Notes under the pieces: model-generated
What the model saw: only the letters and a program-made list of their open reading frames with translations
Database searches by the model: none
What the model was told of the DNA's origin: nothing
Assembly: GCA_035547675.1 (NCBI GenBank)
Contig: DASZUI010000257.1
Span: forward strand, 1 to 10,519
Reading direction: 5' to 3'
Source of the DNA: DASZTU01 sp035547675
GTDB taxonomy: Bacteria > Pseudomonadota > Alphaproteobacteria > Rhizobiales > Devosiaceae
Length of the DNA stretch: 10,519 nt
Shown here: piece by piece, positions 1-7,047 of the stretch
Position numbering within the stretch: the first letter of the stretch is position 1
How the letters are laid out: every line of letters begins with the position of its first letter
Program-made: the position numbers and the translations under genes

Positions 1-786
1 CCAAATGCCCGCGTCGTGCCTTCGCCCATCGTGCAGCAGATGCGCCTCGTCAAATATCCCGAGGAAATCGCGCTGCACCGCGAGGCGGCCCGCATCTCGG
101 ACGAGATGGTCAAGGCCGGCGTCGGCCTGATCGCCGACGCCATGCGTTCGGGCAATACGCTCCCCAGCGAGATCGAGATCGAATCCTTCGTCTCCCGCCA
201 CGCCATGAAGATCATGCACGAGGAGCACGAGGAGGTCATGCTGGTGCAGGGCCTCGCCAGCGGCCTGGTCTATTCCGGCGCGCGCTCGGCCTTCCCGCAC
301 GGCATGCCGACGGGCAATCCGGTGAAGCACGGCGAGAGCATCATCCTGTCGCTGGGCTGCCGGGTCGGCGGCCGGGCCGCCGAAAGCGAGCGGACCCTGT
401 TCATCGGCGAGCCCAATACGACGCAGCGCGATCACTACGCCGTCGCCTTCGAGGCGCAGCGCATCGGCACGGCGGGGCTCATCGCGGGACAGACCTGCGC
501 CTCCGCCGACATTCGCGCACTGACCTATATCCGCGAGGCCGGCATGAGCGACTACCTGCTGCACCGGGTCGGCCACGGCATGGGCATCATGTTCCACGAG
601 CCGCCATGGGTGGAGGCCGGAGACCAGACCATCCTCGAGCCGGGCATGATCACCTCCAGCGAACCGGCGATCTTCGTCCCCGGCTTCGCCGGCTACCGCA
701 TCGCCGACACGGTTTTGGTGACACGAGACGGGCCGGATTCCATGACGCACTACCCGCGCGCGATCGAGGACGTCGTCATTGCCTGA
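1..786 (+). CDS. M24-fold hydrolase (creatinase / aminopeptidase P-like), 5'-truncated by the window edge
   Basis: The reading frame is open to the left edge and stops with TGA at 784-786; 261 codons are visible. A GTG at 16 could serve as a start, but family members are usually about 380-400 residues, and the visible part begins at the R-x-x-K-x-P-E-E-I segment that normally opens the catalytic pita-bread domain. The N-terminal creatinase-like domain therefore probably lies upstream. The HGMG motif (His codon 574-576), the E-P-G segment and the S-E-P glutamate (661-663) are present. Of the five usual metal ligands, three positions look changed: the first Asp aligns with Ser (349-351), the second with Glu (382-384), and the Glu of R-I-E-D is Ala (703-705). 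This argues against an ordinary metallopeptidase and for a creatinase- or ectoine-hydrolase-like C-N hydrolase; substrate unknown. A 186-nt spacer separates it from the transporter genes, with which it probably belongs functionally. Family assignment is secure, reaction is not. Confidence 0.87.
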   Translation, partial: PNARVVPSPIVQQMRLVKYPEEIALHREAARISDEMVKAGVGLIADAMRSGNTLPSEIEIESFVSRHAMKIMHEEHEEVMLVQGLASGLVYSGARSAFPHGMPTGNPVKHGESIILSLGCRVGGRAAESERTLFIGEPNTTQRDHYAVAFEAQRIGTAGLIAGQTCASADIRALTYIREAGMSDYLLHRVGHGMGIMFHEPPWVEAGDQTILEPGMITSSEPAIFVPGFAGYRIADTVLVTRDGPDSMTHYPRAIEDVVIA

Positions 787-972
787 AGCTTTCGAAACTT
801 CGCGCGGCGTGCGCCGCCACGCCCCCCTCCCCCTTGAGGGGAGGGGTCGGGGGTGGGGGTCCTCTCCACAGACACCAGCGCGCGTTGTTCACCCCCACCC
901 GGCTGCCGCCACCCTCCCCTCAAGGGGGAGGGGCGCCCCAGACCGTCGCCCCCCATCCACGAGCGCCCCCCA
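787..972. other. Non-coding spacer between the M24 gene and the transporter genes
   Basis: No convincing gene lies here. Short frames through it are low-complexity Pro/Gly/Arg translations of the repeat at 821-936. An 8-bp perfect palindrome, TTTCGAAA, sits at 790-797 just after the M24 stop codon. No clear -35/-10 pair was found ahead of the permease gene, and no T-tract follows the GC-rich hairpin, so it is unclear whether the six-gene run has its own promoter or is read from upstream. Confidence 0.6.
821..936. repeat. GC-rich intergenic inverted repeat (REP-like palindromic element)
   Basis: The arm at 824-845 is an exact 22-bp reverse complement of 912-933. A second, inner pair is also exact: 851-860 against 891-900 (10 bp). 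Together they form a long imperfect inverted repeat with a loop of about 30 nt. Each outer arm has its own small C4T/AG4 dyad. Elements of this look are common between genes in rhizobial genomes and are often mis-called as small proteins. As RNA it would fold strongly and could attenuate transcription or protect the transcript, but there is no T-tract for a classical terminator. Dyad geometry is read directly; class membership is from general knowledge. Confidence 0.75.
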
Positions 973-1953
973 ATGCTAGCCTACATCGTGCGGCGCCTGC
1001 TGCTGCTCGTGCCGATGGCGGTCGGCATGGTGGTGGTGACCTTCTGTCTGCTGCTGCTCATTCCGGGCGACCCGGCGGCCGTGCTGCTGGGCCAGGAAGC
1101 AACGCCCGAGCAGATCGCCAGCCTCAGGCAGTCGCTCGGGCTCGACGATCCCTGGTATCTCCGTCTGCTGCATTATTTCGGCCAATTGCTACACGGCGAC
1201 ATGGGCACCTCGATCTTCCAGCACCAGGCGGTGTGGGACATCATTTCCGGCCGCCTCGGCGCGACGATCGAACTGGCGGTCGTGGCGCTGGTGTTCGCCG
1301 TGGTGATCGGCATCGCGCTCGGCGTCGTCGCGGCGATCCGGCAGGGCTCTATCATCGATACGGCGGCCATGCTCTTCGCCCAGCTCGGCGTCTCCATGCC
1401 GGTCTATTGGCTCAGCCTGCTGCTGATGCTCTACTTCGCCGTCAAGCTCGGTTGGCTGCCTTCGATCGGCCGCGGCGTGCCGCTGCCGCAGGCCTTCGTC
1501 GCGGCGCTGACGGGCCATCCGCAGGTGCTCTGGGATTCCTTCCTGCACATCCTGATGCCGGCCCTGGCGCTCGCGGCCAATTCGGCGGCCGTCATCTCGC
1601 GGCTGGTCCGCACCTCCATGCTCGAAGTGCTGCATGAGGATTTCGTCCGCACCGCCCGCGCCAAGGGATTGCGCACCGGCACGGTGGTCATCAAGCACGC
1701 CCTGCGCAATGCGCTGCTCCCGGTGCTCAGCGTCATCGGCCTGCGCTTCGGCGCGCTGCTCGGCGGCGCCGTGCTCACCGAGAGCATCTTCGCCTGGCCG
1801 GGCCTCGGTCAATTGACGATCTCGGCAATCTCGCAGCGCGACCTGCCGCTGATCCAGGGCATCGTGCTGACCTTTGCGATCCTCTTCGCGCTGGTGAACC
1901 TCGTCGTCGACCTGCTCTATGCGGCGGTCGATCCCCGGATCAGGCTGGGTTAG
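973..1953 (+). CDS. Peptide/opine/nickel-class ABC transporter permease, DppB type
   Basis: A 326-residue inner-membrane protein that would form one half of the translocation channel. The start ATG at 973 gives M-L-A-Y-I-V-R-R-L-L, the canonical DppB/OppB N-terminus. The frame stays open upstream, but that extension is repeat-derived Pro-rich sequence and is rejected. No strong Shine-Dalgarno is visible (only a GAG at 961-963). Hydrophobic segments lie at about residues 9-30, 98-121, 132-157, 193-212, 248-272 and 296-318. The large periplasmic loop between the first two holds L-G-L-D-D-P-W and G-D-M-G-T-S, both typical of this subfamily. The EAA loop that docks on the ATPase is at about residues 224-250, ending in R-N-A-L-L-P. 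It is followed after 4 nt by its DppC-type partner. Such permeases carry di/oligopeptides, but also nickel, opines, glutathione and other small molecules, so the substrate cannot be read from this gene. Confidence 0.94.
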   Translation: MLAYIVRRLLLLVPMAVGMVVVTFCLLLLIPGDPAAVLLGQEATPEQIASLRQSLGLDDPWYLRLLHYFGQLLHGDMGTSIFQHQAVWDIISGRLGATIELAVVALVFAVVIGIALGVVAAIRQGSIIDTAAMLFAQLGVSMPVYWLSLLLMLYFAVKLGWLPSIGRGVPLPQAFVAALTGHPQVLWDSFLHILMPALALAANSAAVISRLVRTSMLEVLHEDFVRTARAKGLRTGTVVIKHALRNALLPVLSVIGLRFGALLGGAVLTESIFAWPGLGQLTISAISQRDLPLIQGIVLTFAILFALVNLVVDLLYAAVDPRIRLG

Positions 1954-1957
1954 GCCG

Positions 1958-2797
1958 ATGCGTATCCCCAAGCCGCTCCGCAATCCCTCGCTGGTCATCG
2001 GCGCCCTGATCAGCCTCTTCATCATCTTCTGCGCCGTGTTCGCGCCGCTGGTTGCCACCCATGGCATCGACCAGATGGATATGCGCAACCGCTTCGCCTA
2101 TCCGACGGCGCTGCATTGGCTGGGCACCGACAATTTCGGCCGCGATCTCTGGTCGCGCCTGGTGTTCGGCGCGCGCATCTCGCTCACCATCGCCATCACC
2201 TCGGTCGCCTGCTCGGCCGTTATCGGCACCACGGTCGGGCTCGTGGCCGGCTATTTCGGCGGCTGGGTCGACATGGTGCTGATGCGCATCACCGACATCT
2301 TCCTCGGCTTCCCGGCAATCGTGCTGGCGCTCGCCATCATCGCCGTTCTCGGGCCGGGCATCTGGAACGTGGCGCTCGCCATCATCGTCGTCGCCTGGAC
2401 CGATTACGCGCGCGTCGTCCGAGCCACCACCATGGTGCTGCGTGAACAGAACTACGTGCAGGCGGCCAAGGCGCTCGGCGCCGGCTATGGCCGCATCCTG
2501 TTCCGCGAAATCCTGCCCAATGCGCTCGGGCCGATCATCGTGCTGGCCTCGCTCGGGCTCGGCACGGCGATCATCTCGGAATCGGCCCTGAGCTTTCTCG
2601 GCTTCGGCCTGCCGCCGCCGGCGCCGACCTGGGGCTGGACGCTCGCCTACGGCACCAAATTCATGCGCGACCAGCCCTGGCTCGCCATCGTGGCGGGCGC
2701 CACGATCATGCTGACCGTGCTCGGCTTCAATCTTCTCGGGGACGGCCTGCGCGACGTCCTCGACCCCCGCCATCTTTCCCGCGGCGGGCGGAAATAG
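1958..2797 (+). CDS. Peptide/opine/nickel-class ABC transporter permease, DppC type
   Basis: Second channel subunit, 279 residues, within the usual 270-310 range. The start ATG at 1958 lies 4 nt after the stop of the first permease, giving M-R-I-P-K-P-L-R-N-P before the first membrane segment (about 12-33). An in-frame ATG at 1919 would overlap the preceding gene by 35 nt and adds a non-family extension. The subfamily signature H-W-L-G-T-D-N-F-G-R-D at residues 53-63 follows the first periplasmic loop. Further hydrophobic segments are at about 76-100, 113-133, 137-155, 190-214 and 241-262. The EAA loop is at about 166-192 (Y-V-Q-A-A-K-A-L-G ... I-L-P-N). The C-terminus carries the conserved G-D-G-L-R-D-x-L-D-P motif at 261-270. 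The very short spacing implies translational coupling with the upstream permease, as expected for a heterodimeric channel. Confidence 0.94.
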   Translation: MRIPKPLRNPSLVIGALISLFIIFCAVFAPLVATHGIDQMDMRNRFAYPTALHWLGTDNFGRDLWSRLVFGARISLTIAITSVACSAVIGTTVGLVAGYFGGWVDMVLMRITDIFLGFPAIVLALAIIAVLGPGIWNVALAIIVVAWTDYARVVRATTMVLREQNYVQAAKALGAGYGRILFREILPNALGPIIVLASLGLGTAIISESALSFLGFGLPPPAPTWGWTLAYGTKFMRDQPWLAIVAGATIMLTVLGFNLLGDGLRDVLDPRHLSRGGRK

Positions 2798-2810
2798 CTT
2801 CTCTCAATCT

Positions 2811-2817
2811 GGAAGGA
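2811..2817 (+). promoter_or_regulatory. Ribosome binding site supporting the GTG start of the deacylase gene
   Basis: GGAAGGA lies 6 nt before the GTG at 2824-2826, and no ATG in this frame lies nearby. This fixes the start of the AstE/AspA-type gene at a GTG codon. Confidence 0.7.
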
Positions 2818-2823
2818 CAAACC

Positions 2824-3768
2824 GTGGTCAAATCGATCAACAAGCTTCGCCCCAAATTCACCACCCATGCCGATGGCAGCGATGCCGTGCTGTTCATCAA
2901 TGAGCTGGTGGGCGAGACGGACGGGCCGACCATCGGCATTTCCGGCTCCATCCACGGCAATGAGAACACCGGCTCGCAGGCGATCCTAGAACTCTACCGC
3001 AAGATCAAGGATCTGCCGCTGAAGGGCCGCATCCTGCTGCTGCCGGTCGCCAACCCCCGCTCCTTTGCCGCCAATCACCGGCACAATCCGCTCGACCAGC
3101 TCAACCTCAACCGCGAATTCCCCGGCGATCCGCGCGGCACCTATACGCAGCAGCTCGCCGACGCGCTGGCCAGCGAGTTCTTTGCGAAGATCGAGTACAA
3201 TCTTGACCTCCATTCCGGCACCGACCGCCCGACGGTCGACTACGTCTATATGTGGAACGCCCCGGAACTGTCGCGCGCCTTCCGGTCCAAGGTCCTCTAC
3301 CAGCCGGTCGAGGGCAAGGTCGGCACCGTCTATGCCGGGACCAGCAAGACCGTCTCGATGGACCGCCACGGCACCAAGGTCGTGACCATCGAGCTCGGCG
3401 GCGGCATCGTCGACCAGACCCCCTATGTCGAGCGCACCGTCGACGGCCTCATCAACCAGCTCCGCCTGATCGGCGCGCTCGAGGGCGACGTGAAGGCGCC
3501 GCCGGCGCAGGTCGTGCTGCACGAACTCGTCGGCATAAGGCCCAAGCATGGCGGCTTCCTCGAGCCCCTGTCCCCGCCCAACGGCGAGGTCATCAAGGGC
3601 GGCCAGCTCCTCGGCCGCGTCGTGAGCCCCTATGATTTCGAAGTGATCGAGGAAATCCCGACCCCCTTCGAGAACGGCATCATGGTCATGCAGCACCTCA
3701 CCCGCAATCTGGTGGAAGCGGGCGACTACGGCTTCATGGTCGGCAATCTGGACGGGGCCGGCAAATAA
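2824..3768 (+). CDS. Succinylglutamate desuccinylase / aspartoacylase-family zinc N-deacylase
   Basis: A 314-residue M14-fold enzyme of the AstE/AspA group, which hydrolyses the amide bond of N-acyl amino acids in the cytoplasm. The zinc site is visible: H44 and E47 in G-S-I-H-G-N-E, and H130 in L-D-L-H-S-G. N-L-N-R-E-F-P-G (94-101) matches the substrate-binding N/D-L-N-R motif. The general-base glutamate is probably E190 in T-I-E-L-G-G-G. A C-terminal beta-rich part follows from about residue 230 (V-V-L-H-E-L-V ... G-G-F-L-E-P-L), as in the bacterial AspA-like branch. The gene is inserted between the permease and ATPase genes (26- and 29-nt gaps), so the released acyl-amino compound is probably what the transporter brings in. 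The family includes EutE/DoeB (N-acetyl-diaminobutyrate deacetylase), AstE and aspartoacylase; the substrate here is not determined. All key residues are intact. Confidence 0.92.
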   Translation: MVKSINKLRPKFTTHADGSDAVLFINELVGETDGPTIGISGSIHGNENTGSQAILELYRKIKDLPLKGRILLLPVANPRSFAANHRHNPLDQLNLNREFPGDPRGTYTQQLADALASEFFAKIEYNLDLHSGTDRPTVDYVYMWNAPELSRAFRSKVLYQPVEGKVGTVYAGTSKTVSMDRHGTKVVTIELGGGIVDQTPYVERTVDGLINQLRLIGALEGDVKAPPAQVVLHELVGIRPKHGGFLEPLSPPNGEVIKGGQLLGRVVSPYDFEVIEEIPTPFENGIMVMQHLTRNLVEAGDYGFMVGNLDGAGK

Positions 3769-3783
3769 CGGCCTCTGTTCTGC

Positions 3784-3790
3784 GGAAAGA
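3784..3790 (+). promoter_or_regulatory. Ribosome binding site of the first ATPase gene
   Basis: GGAAAGA ends 7 nt before the ATG at 3798 and supports that start. No terminator-like hairpin was seen in the 29-nt gap after the deacylase stop, consistent with continuous transcription. Confidence 0.5.
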
Positions 3791-3797
3791 CGACGCG

Positions 3798-4802
3798 ATG
3801 GAAACCCAACTCACCCCGGACGAAGCGCCGCCGATGCTCGAAGTCTCGGGCCTGCGCGTCCGCATCCGGGGCGACAATGGCGCCTTCGACGTCGTCTCCG
3901 ACATGGCGCTGACGGTGAAGGCGGGCGAAACCGTCTGCATCGTCGGCGAATCCGGCTGCGGCAAGTCGATGACCGCGCTGTCGCTGCTGCGCCTGCTGCC
4001 CGACGCGGCGGAGATCGCCGGCGGCAGCATCGTCGTGGACGGCGAGGATTTCCTCGCCATGGATCAGCGCGCGGTGGAGGACCGGCGCGGCGAAGCCATC
4101 GCCATGATCTTCCAGGAGCCGCTGACGGCGCTCAATCCGGTGCTGACCATCGGCGAGCAGATCGCCGAGGCGGTGCGCCGTCACCGGGGCGCAAGCCGCG
4201 GGCAGGCCATGGCGCGCGCGATCGAGGTATTGCAGATGGTGCAGATGCCCGATCCCCGGCGGCGCGCCAGACAATACCCCCACGAGCTCTCGGGCGGCAT
4301 GCGCCAGCGCGCGATGATCGCACTGGCGCTCGCCTGCGATCCGCGCATCCTCGTCGCCGACGAGCCGACCACCGCGCTTGACGTCACCATCCAGGCACAG
4401 ATTCTCGGCCTGATCTCGGATTTGCAGGCCCGCATGGGCACGGCCCTCGTGCTGATCACCCATGATCTCGGCGTGGTGGCCGAAATCACCGACCGGGTGA
4501 TCGTCATGTATGCCGGCCGCCGCGTCGAGGAAGCGAGCGTCTATGATCTGTTCGACCATCCGATCCACCCCTATACGCTCGGCCTGATGGGCGCGATCCC
4601 GCGCGCCGTCGCTGGGCGTCCCGCGGCCGACCGGCTGGTCGATATTCCCGGCACGGTGCCGCCGCTCTGGGACCTGCCCAAAGGCTGCGCCTTTGCGCCG
4701 CGCTGCCCGACGGCCTCGGCGCGCTGCCTCGAGGAGCGCCCGCCCTTCGAGGAAAAGCATCCCGGCCATTTCGCCGCCTGCTGGGAGCACGACAATGGCT
4801 GA
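3798..4802 (+). CDS. Peptide/opine/nickel-class ABC transporter ATP-binding protein, DppD type
   Basis: First ATPase subunit of the importer, 334 residues, on the cytoplasmic face. Visible motifs: Walker A G-E-S-G-C-G-K-S (50-57), Q-loop Q106 in I-F-Q-E-P, signature L-S-G-G-M-R-Q-R (164-171), Walker B I-L-V-A-D-E-P with D188 and E189, D-loop S/T-A-L-D (192-195), and H-loop H222 in T-H-D-L-G. The signature ends in M-R-Q-R, typical of the D-type subunit. After residue 255 comes the oligopeptide/dipeptide C-terminal domain (H-P-Y-T-x-G-L). It has four cysteines, C298, C303, C310 and C328, in the spacing that holds a [4Fe-4S] cluster in characterised DppD proteins. The last 8 nt overlap the next gene (ATGGCTGA), so the two ATPases are translationally coupled. 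All catalytic residues are intact. Substrate specificity comes from the missing binding protein, not from this subunit. Confidence 0.95.
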   Translation: METQLTPDEAPPMLEVSGLRVRIRGDNGAFDVVSDMALTVKAGETVCIVGESGCGKSMTALSLLRLLPDAAEIAGGSIVVDGEDFLAMDQRAVEDRRGEAIAMIFQEPLTALNPVLTIGEQIAEAVRRHRGASRGQAMARAIEVLQMVQMPDPRRRARQYPHELSGGMRQRAMIALALACDPRILVADEPTTALDVTIQAQILGLISDLQARMGTALVLITHDLGVVAEITDRVIVMYAGRRVEEASVYDLFDHPIHPYTLGLMGAIPRAVAGRPAADRLVDIPGTVPPLWDLPKGCAFAPRCPTASARCLEERPPFEEKHPGHFAACWEHDNG

Positions 4803-5760
4803 GCCCCTGCTCCAGGTCGAAGACCTCGAAGTGCATTTCCCCATCCGCGGCGGCGTGCTCCGCCGGCAGGTCGGGACGGTCAAGGCCGTGGACGGGGTCA
4901 GTTTCGAGATCGGCCGTGGCGAGACCTTGAGCCTCGTCGGCGAATCCGGTTGCGGCAAATCGACGACCGGCCTTGCCTTGATGGGCCTGGTCGCCCCGAC
5001 CGGCGGCCGCATCCGCTTCGACGGCGAGGAAATCCGGTCCTTCAGCCGGCGTGCGCTCAAGGCCTATCGGCGGCGCGTGCAGATCGTGTTCCAGGACCCG
5101 TTTTCCTCGCTCAACCCCCGCCGCCGCGTCCGCGACGCAATCCGCGCGGCGCTCGATATCCATGGCGTGGGCACCAGGGCCGAGCGCGAAAACGAGGTCG
5201 CCGACCTCATGGCCCGCGTGGGCCTGCGCCCCGACCAGGCTAATAACTTCCCGCACCAGTTCTCGGGCGGGCAGCGCCAGCGCATCGGCATCGCCCGGGC
5301 GCTTGCCCTCAAGCCCGACCTCATCGTCTGCGACGAACCCGTATCGGCGCTCGACGTCTCGGTGCAGGCGCAAATCCTCAACCTGCTCGCCGACCTGCAG
5401 CGCGATCTCGGCGTCTCCTACCTCTTCATCTCGCACGATCTCGGCGTGGTGGAGCACATCTCCCATCGGGTTGCGGTGATGTATCTGGGCAAGGTCGTGG
5501 AAATCGCCACCAAGGCGCAGCTCTTTGCCGCCCCGACCCACCCCTATATCGAGCTCTTGATCAAGTCGGCGCCGACCCTCGACCCGCGGCAGCGCCACAA
5601 ATACAGCGCCCGCAGCGACGACGTGCCGAGCGCGACGCGCAAGCCGTCCGGCTGCCCGTTCCATCCCCGCTGCCCGCTGGCGACCGACGTCTGCAAAACC
5701 ACCGAACCGCCCCTCATCCCGCGGCCGGACGGGCGGCTGGCCGCCTGCCATCACCGCTGA
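4795..5760 (+). CDS. Peptide/opine/nickel-class ABC transporter ATP-binding protein, DppF type
   Basis: Second ATPase subunit, 321 residues. The start ATG at 4795 lies inside the end of the preceding gene and is preceded by GGGAG (4783-4787) at 7 nt. The longer upstream frame is Arg/Ala/Pro-rich read-through of the neighbour and is rejected. Motifs: Walker A G-E-S-G-C-G-K-S-T (49-57), Q-loop Q100 in V-F-Q-D-P-F-S-S-L-N-P (a hallmark of the F-type subunit), signature F-S-G-G-Q-R-Q-R (156-163), Walker B L-I-V-C-D-E-P with D180 and E181, D-loop S-A-L-D (184-187), and H214 in S-H-D-L-G. The C-terminal domain has H-P-Y-I-E-L-L and cysteines C287, C293, C300 and C318, again the Fe-S-type spacing. 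It would pair with the D-type subunit to make the two composite ATP sites. An 11-nt gap leads to the amidohydrolase gene. Confidence 0.95.
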   Translation: MAEPLLQVEDLEVHFPIRGGVLRRQVGTVKAVDGVSFEIGRGETLSLVGESGCGKSTTGLALMGLVAPTGGRIRFDGEEIRSFSRRALKAYRRRVQIVFQDPFSSLNPRRRVRDAIRAALDIHGVGTRAERENEVADLMARVGLRPDQANNFPHQFSGGQRQRIGIARALALKPDLIVCDEPVSALDVSVQAQILNLLADLQRDLGVSYLFISHDLGVVEHISHRVAVMYLGKVVEIATKAQLFAAPTHPYIELLIKSAPTLDPRQRHKYSARSDDVPSATRKPSGCPFHPRCPLATDVCKTTEPPLIPRPDGRLAACHHR

Positions 5761-5771
5761 TCGGAATTCCC

Positions 5772-7007
5772 ATGACCAATTACCTCTTCACCGGCGGCAG
5801 GGTGCTCGATGCCGATGCCGGCATCCTCAAGGACGGGCTCGACGTGCTGGTCGAGAATGGCCGCATTGCCGCCATTGGCGCCTCCCTGGCCCGCCCGCCC
5901 GGCGCGACCGAAATCGCGCTTGCCGGCCGCACCCTGATGCCGGGCCTTATCGACTGCCATGTGCATGTCGTCGCCGAGACGCTCGACCTATGGGGCAACG
6001 CCATCGCCCCGGATTCGCTCGCCGCCTTCCGGGCCGCCCGGGTGATGAAGGAGATGCTGCTGCGCGGCTTCACCACGCTGCGCGATCTCGGCGGCGCCGA
6101 TTACGGCCTGGTGCAAGCCGTCGAACAGGGGCTGATCGAAGGGCCGCGCCTCGTCATCTGCGGCAAGGGCCTGACCATGACCGGCGGCCATTCCGACCAG
6201 CGCAAGCGCAGCGACGACCGGGAACCCTCGCTCGACACGCGCCTCGGCTCGATGGGCTATACGGTGGACGGCGTGGACAATGTCCGCGCCGCCTGCCGCA
6301 AGATGATCAAGGAAGGCGCCACCTTCGTCAAGGTCATGGCCAATGGCGGCGTGTCCTCGCCCAACGACCCCATCCATTCGATCCAGTTCTCGGCCGACGA
6401 AATCAGCGCCATGGTCGAGGAGGCGGAGAACGCCGGCTTTTACGTCGCGGCCCACCTCTATACCGACAAGGCCATCAGGCGCTGCGTCGGGCTGGGCGTC
6501 CGTTCGCTCGAGCATTGCAATCTGATCGAGCCGGAAACTGCCCGCCGCGCCGCCGAAAAAGGCTGCATCGCCGTCCCGACGCTGGTGGCCTATGAAGCGC
6601 TTGCGCTAGACGGCAAGGAACTGGGGCTGGGCGAGGCCGAATTCGCCAAGATCGAAGTGGTCCGCCAAGGCGGCCTGCGTTCGCTCGCCATCATGCGCGA
6701 CGCCGGCCTGCCGATGGCCTTCGGCTCCGACCTTCTGGGCAGCCTCAGGAAATATCACTGCATGGAGTTCGAACTGCTGGCCAAGGTGCTGACGCCGGCC
6801 GAAATCATCCGCTCGGCGACCATTGTCGGTGCGCGGCTCTGCCAGATGGAGGGGCAGCTCGGCGTCATCGCGCCCGGCGCCTTCGCCGACCTGCTGGTGA
6901 TCGACGGCAATCCGCTCGACGACCTGTCCCTGCTGCAAGGCGACGGCGCCCACATGCCCGCCATCATGGCACGCGGCGCCTTGGTGAAGGACCAGCTCGG
7001 CCGCTAG
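5772..7007 (+). CDS. Metal-dependent amidohydrolase (M38-like; Xaa-Pro / Xaa-Arg dipeptidase-like subfamily)
   Basis: A 411-residue TIM-barrel amidohydrolase, probably cytoplasmic (no signal peptide). The start ATG at 5772 has a modest GGA at 5763-5765. The binuclear metal site is complete: H63 and H65 in D-C-H-V-H-V, K187 in F-V-K-V-M-A-N-G-G (position of the carboxylated lysine), H228 in A-A-H-L-Y, H248 in L-E-H-C and D320 in F-G-S-D. The N-terminal beta domain (G-G-R-V-L-D) and the C-terminal segment G-V-I-A-P-G-A-F-A-D-L-L-V-I-D-G-N-P-L are typical. The F-V-K-V-M plus N-G-G-V-x-S-P pattern matches the branch that contains prolidase-like enzymes, Xaa-Arg/Lys carboxypeptidase-like enzymes and imidazolonepropionase-like proteins. 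Sequence alone does not choose between a dipeptide, an N-acyl amino acid and a small cyclic amide. It is the last gene of the run and ends in a convergent spacer. Confidence 0.92.
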   Translation: MTNYLFTGGRVLDADAGILKDGLDVLVENGRIAAIGASLARPPGATEIALAGRTLMPGLIDCHVHVVAETLDLWGNAIAPDSLAAFRAARVMKEMLLRGFTTLRDLGGADYGLVQAVEQGLIEGPRLVICGKGLTMTGGHSDQRKRSDDREPSLDTRLGSMGYTVDGVDNVRAACRKMIKEGATFVKVMANGGVSSPNDPIHSIQFSADEISAMVEEAENAGFYVAAHLYTDKAIRRCVGLGVRSLEHCNLIEPETARRAAEKGCIAVPTLVAYEALALDGKELGLGEAEFAKIEVVRQGGLRSLAIMRDAGLPMAFGSDLLGSLRKYHCMEFELLAKVLTPAEIIRSATIVGARLCQMEGQLGVIAPGAFADLLVIDGNPLDDLSLLQGDGAHMPAIMARGALVKDQLGR

Positions 7008-7047
7008 AGCCATGAGCCATGTCCATCGGGTCCGGTCCAACCTGCGT

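Noticed and set aside
790..797. TTTCGAAA palindrome after the M24 stop codon as a terminator or operator
   Set aside because: It is only 8 bp with no conserved flanks and no T-run, and is short enough to arise by chance.
853..972. 40-residue N-terminal extension of the DppB-type permease
   Set aside because: The extension is encoded by the repeat, and the family N-terminus begins exactly at the ATG at 973.
750..979. Small frames on both strands across the spacer, Pro/Gly/Arg-rich
   Set aside because: They are translations of the inverted repeat at 821-936, a well-known source of false small proteins, and have no ribosome site or family resemblance.
1189..2088. Long minus-strand frame opposite the permease genes
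   Set aside because: It is Arg/Asp/His/Gln-rich, the typical antisense shadow of GC-rich coding DNA, while the + strand frame is an intact permease.
3726..5754. Two long minus-strand frames opposite the ATPase genes
   Set aside because: The + strand shows complete Walker and signature motifs; the antisense frames have low-complexity composition and no recognisable domain.
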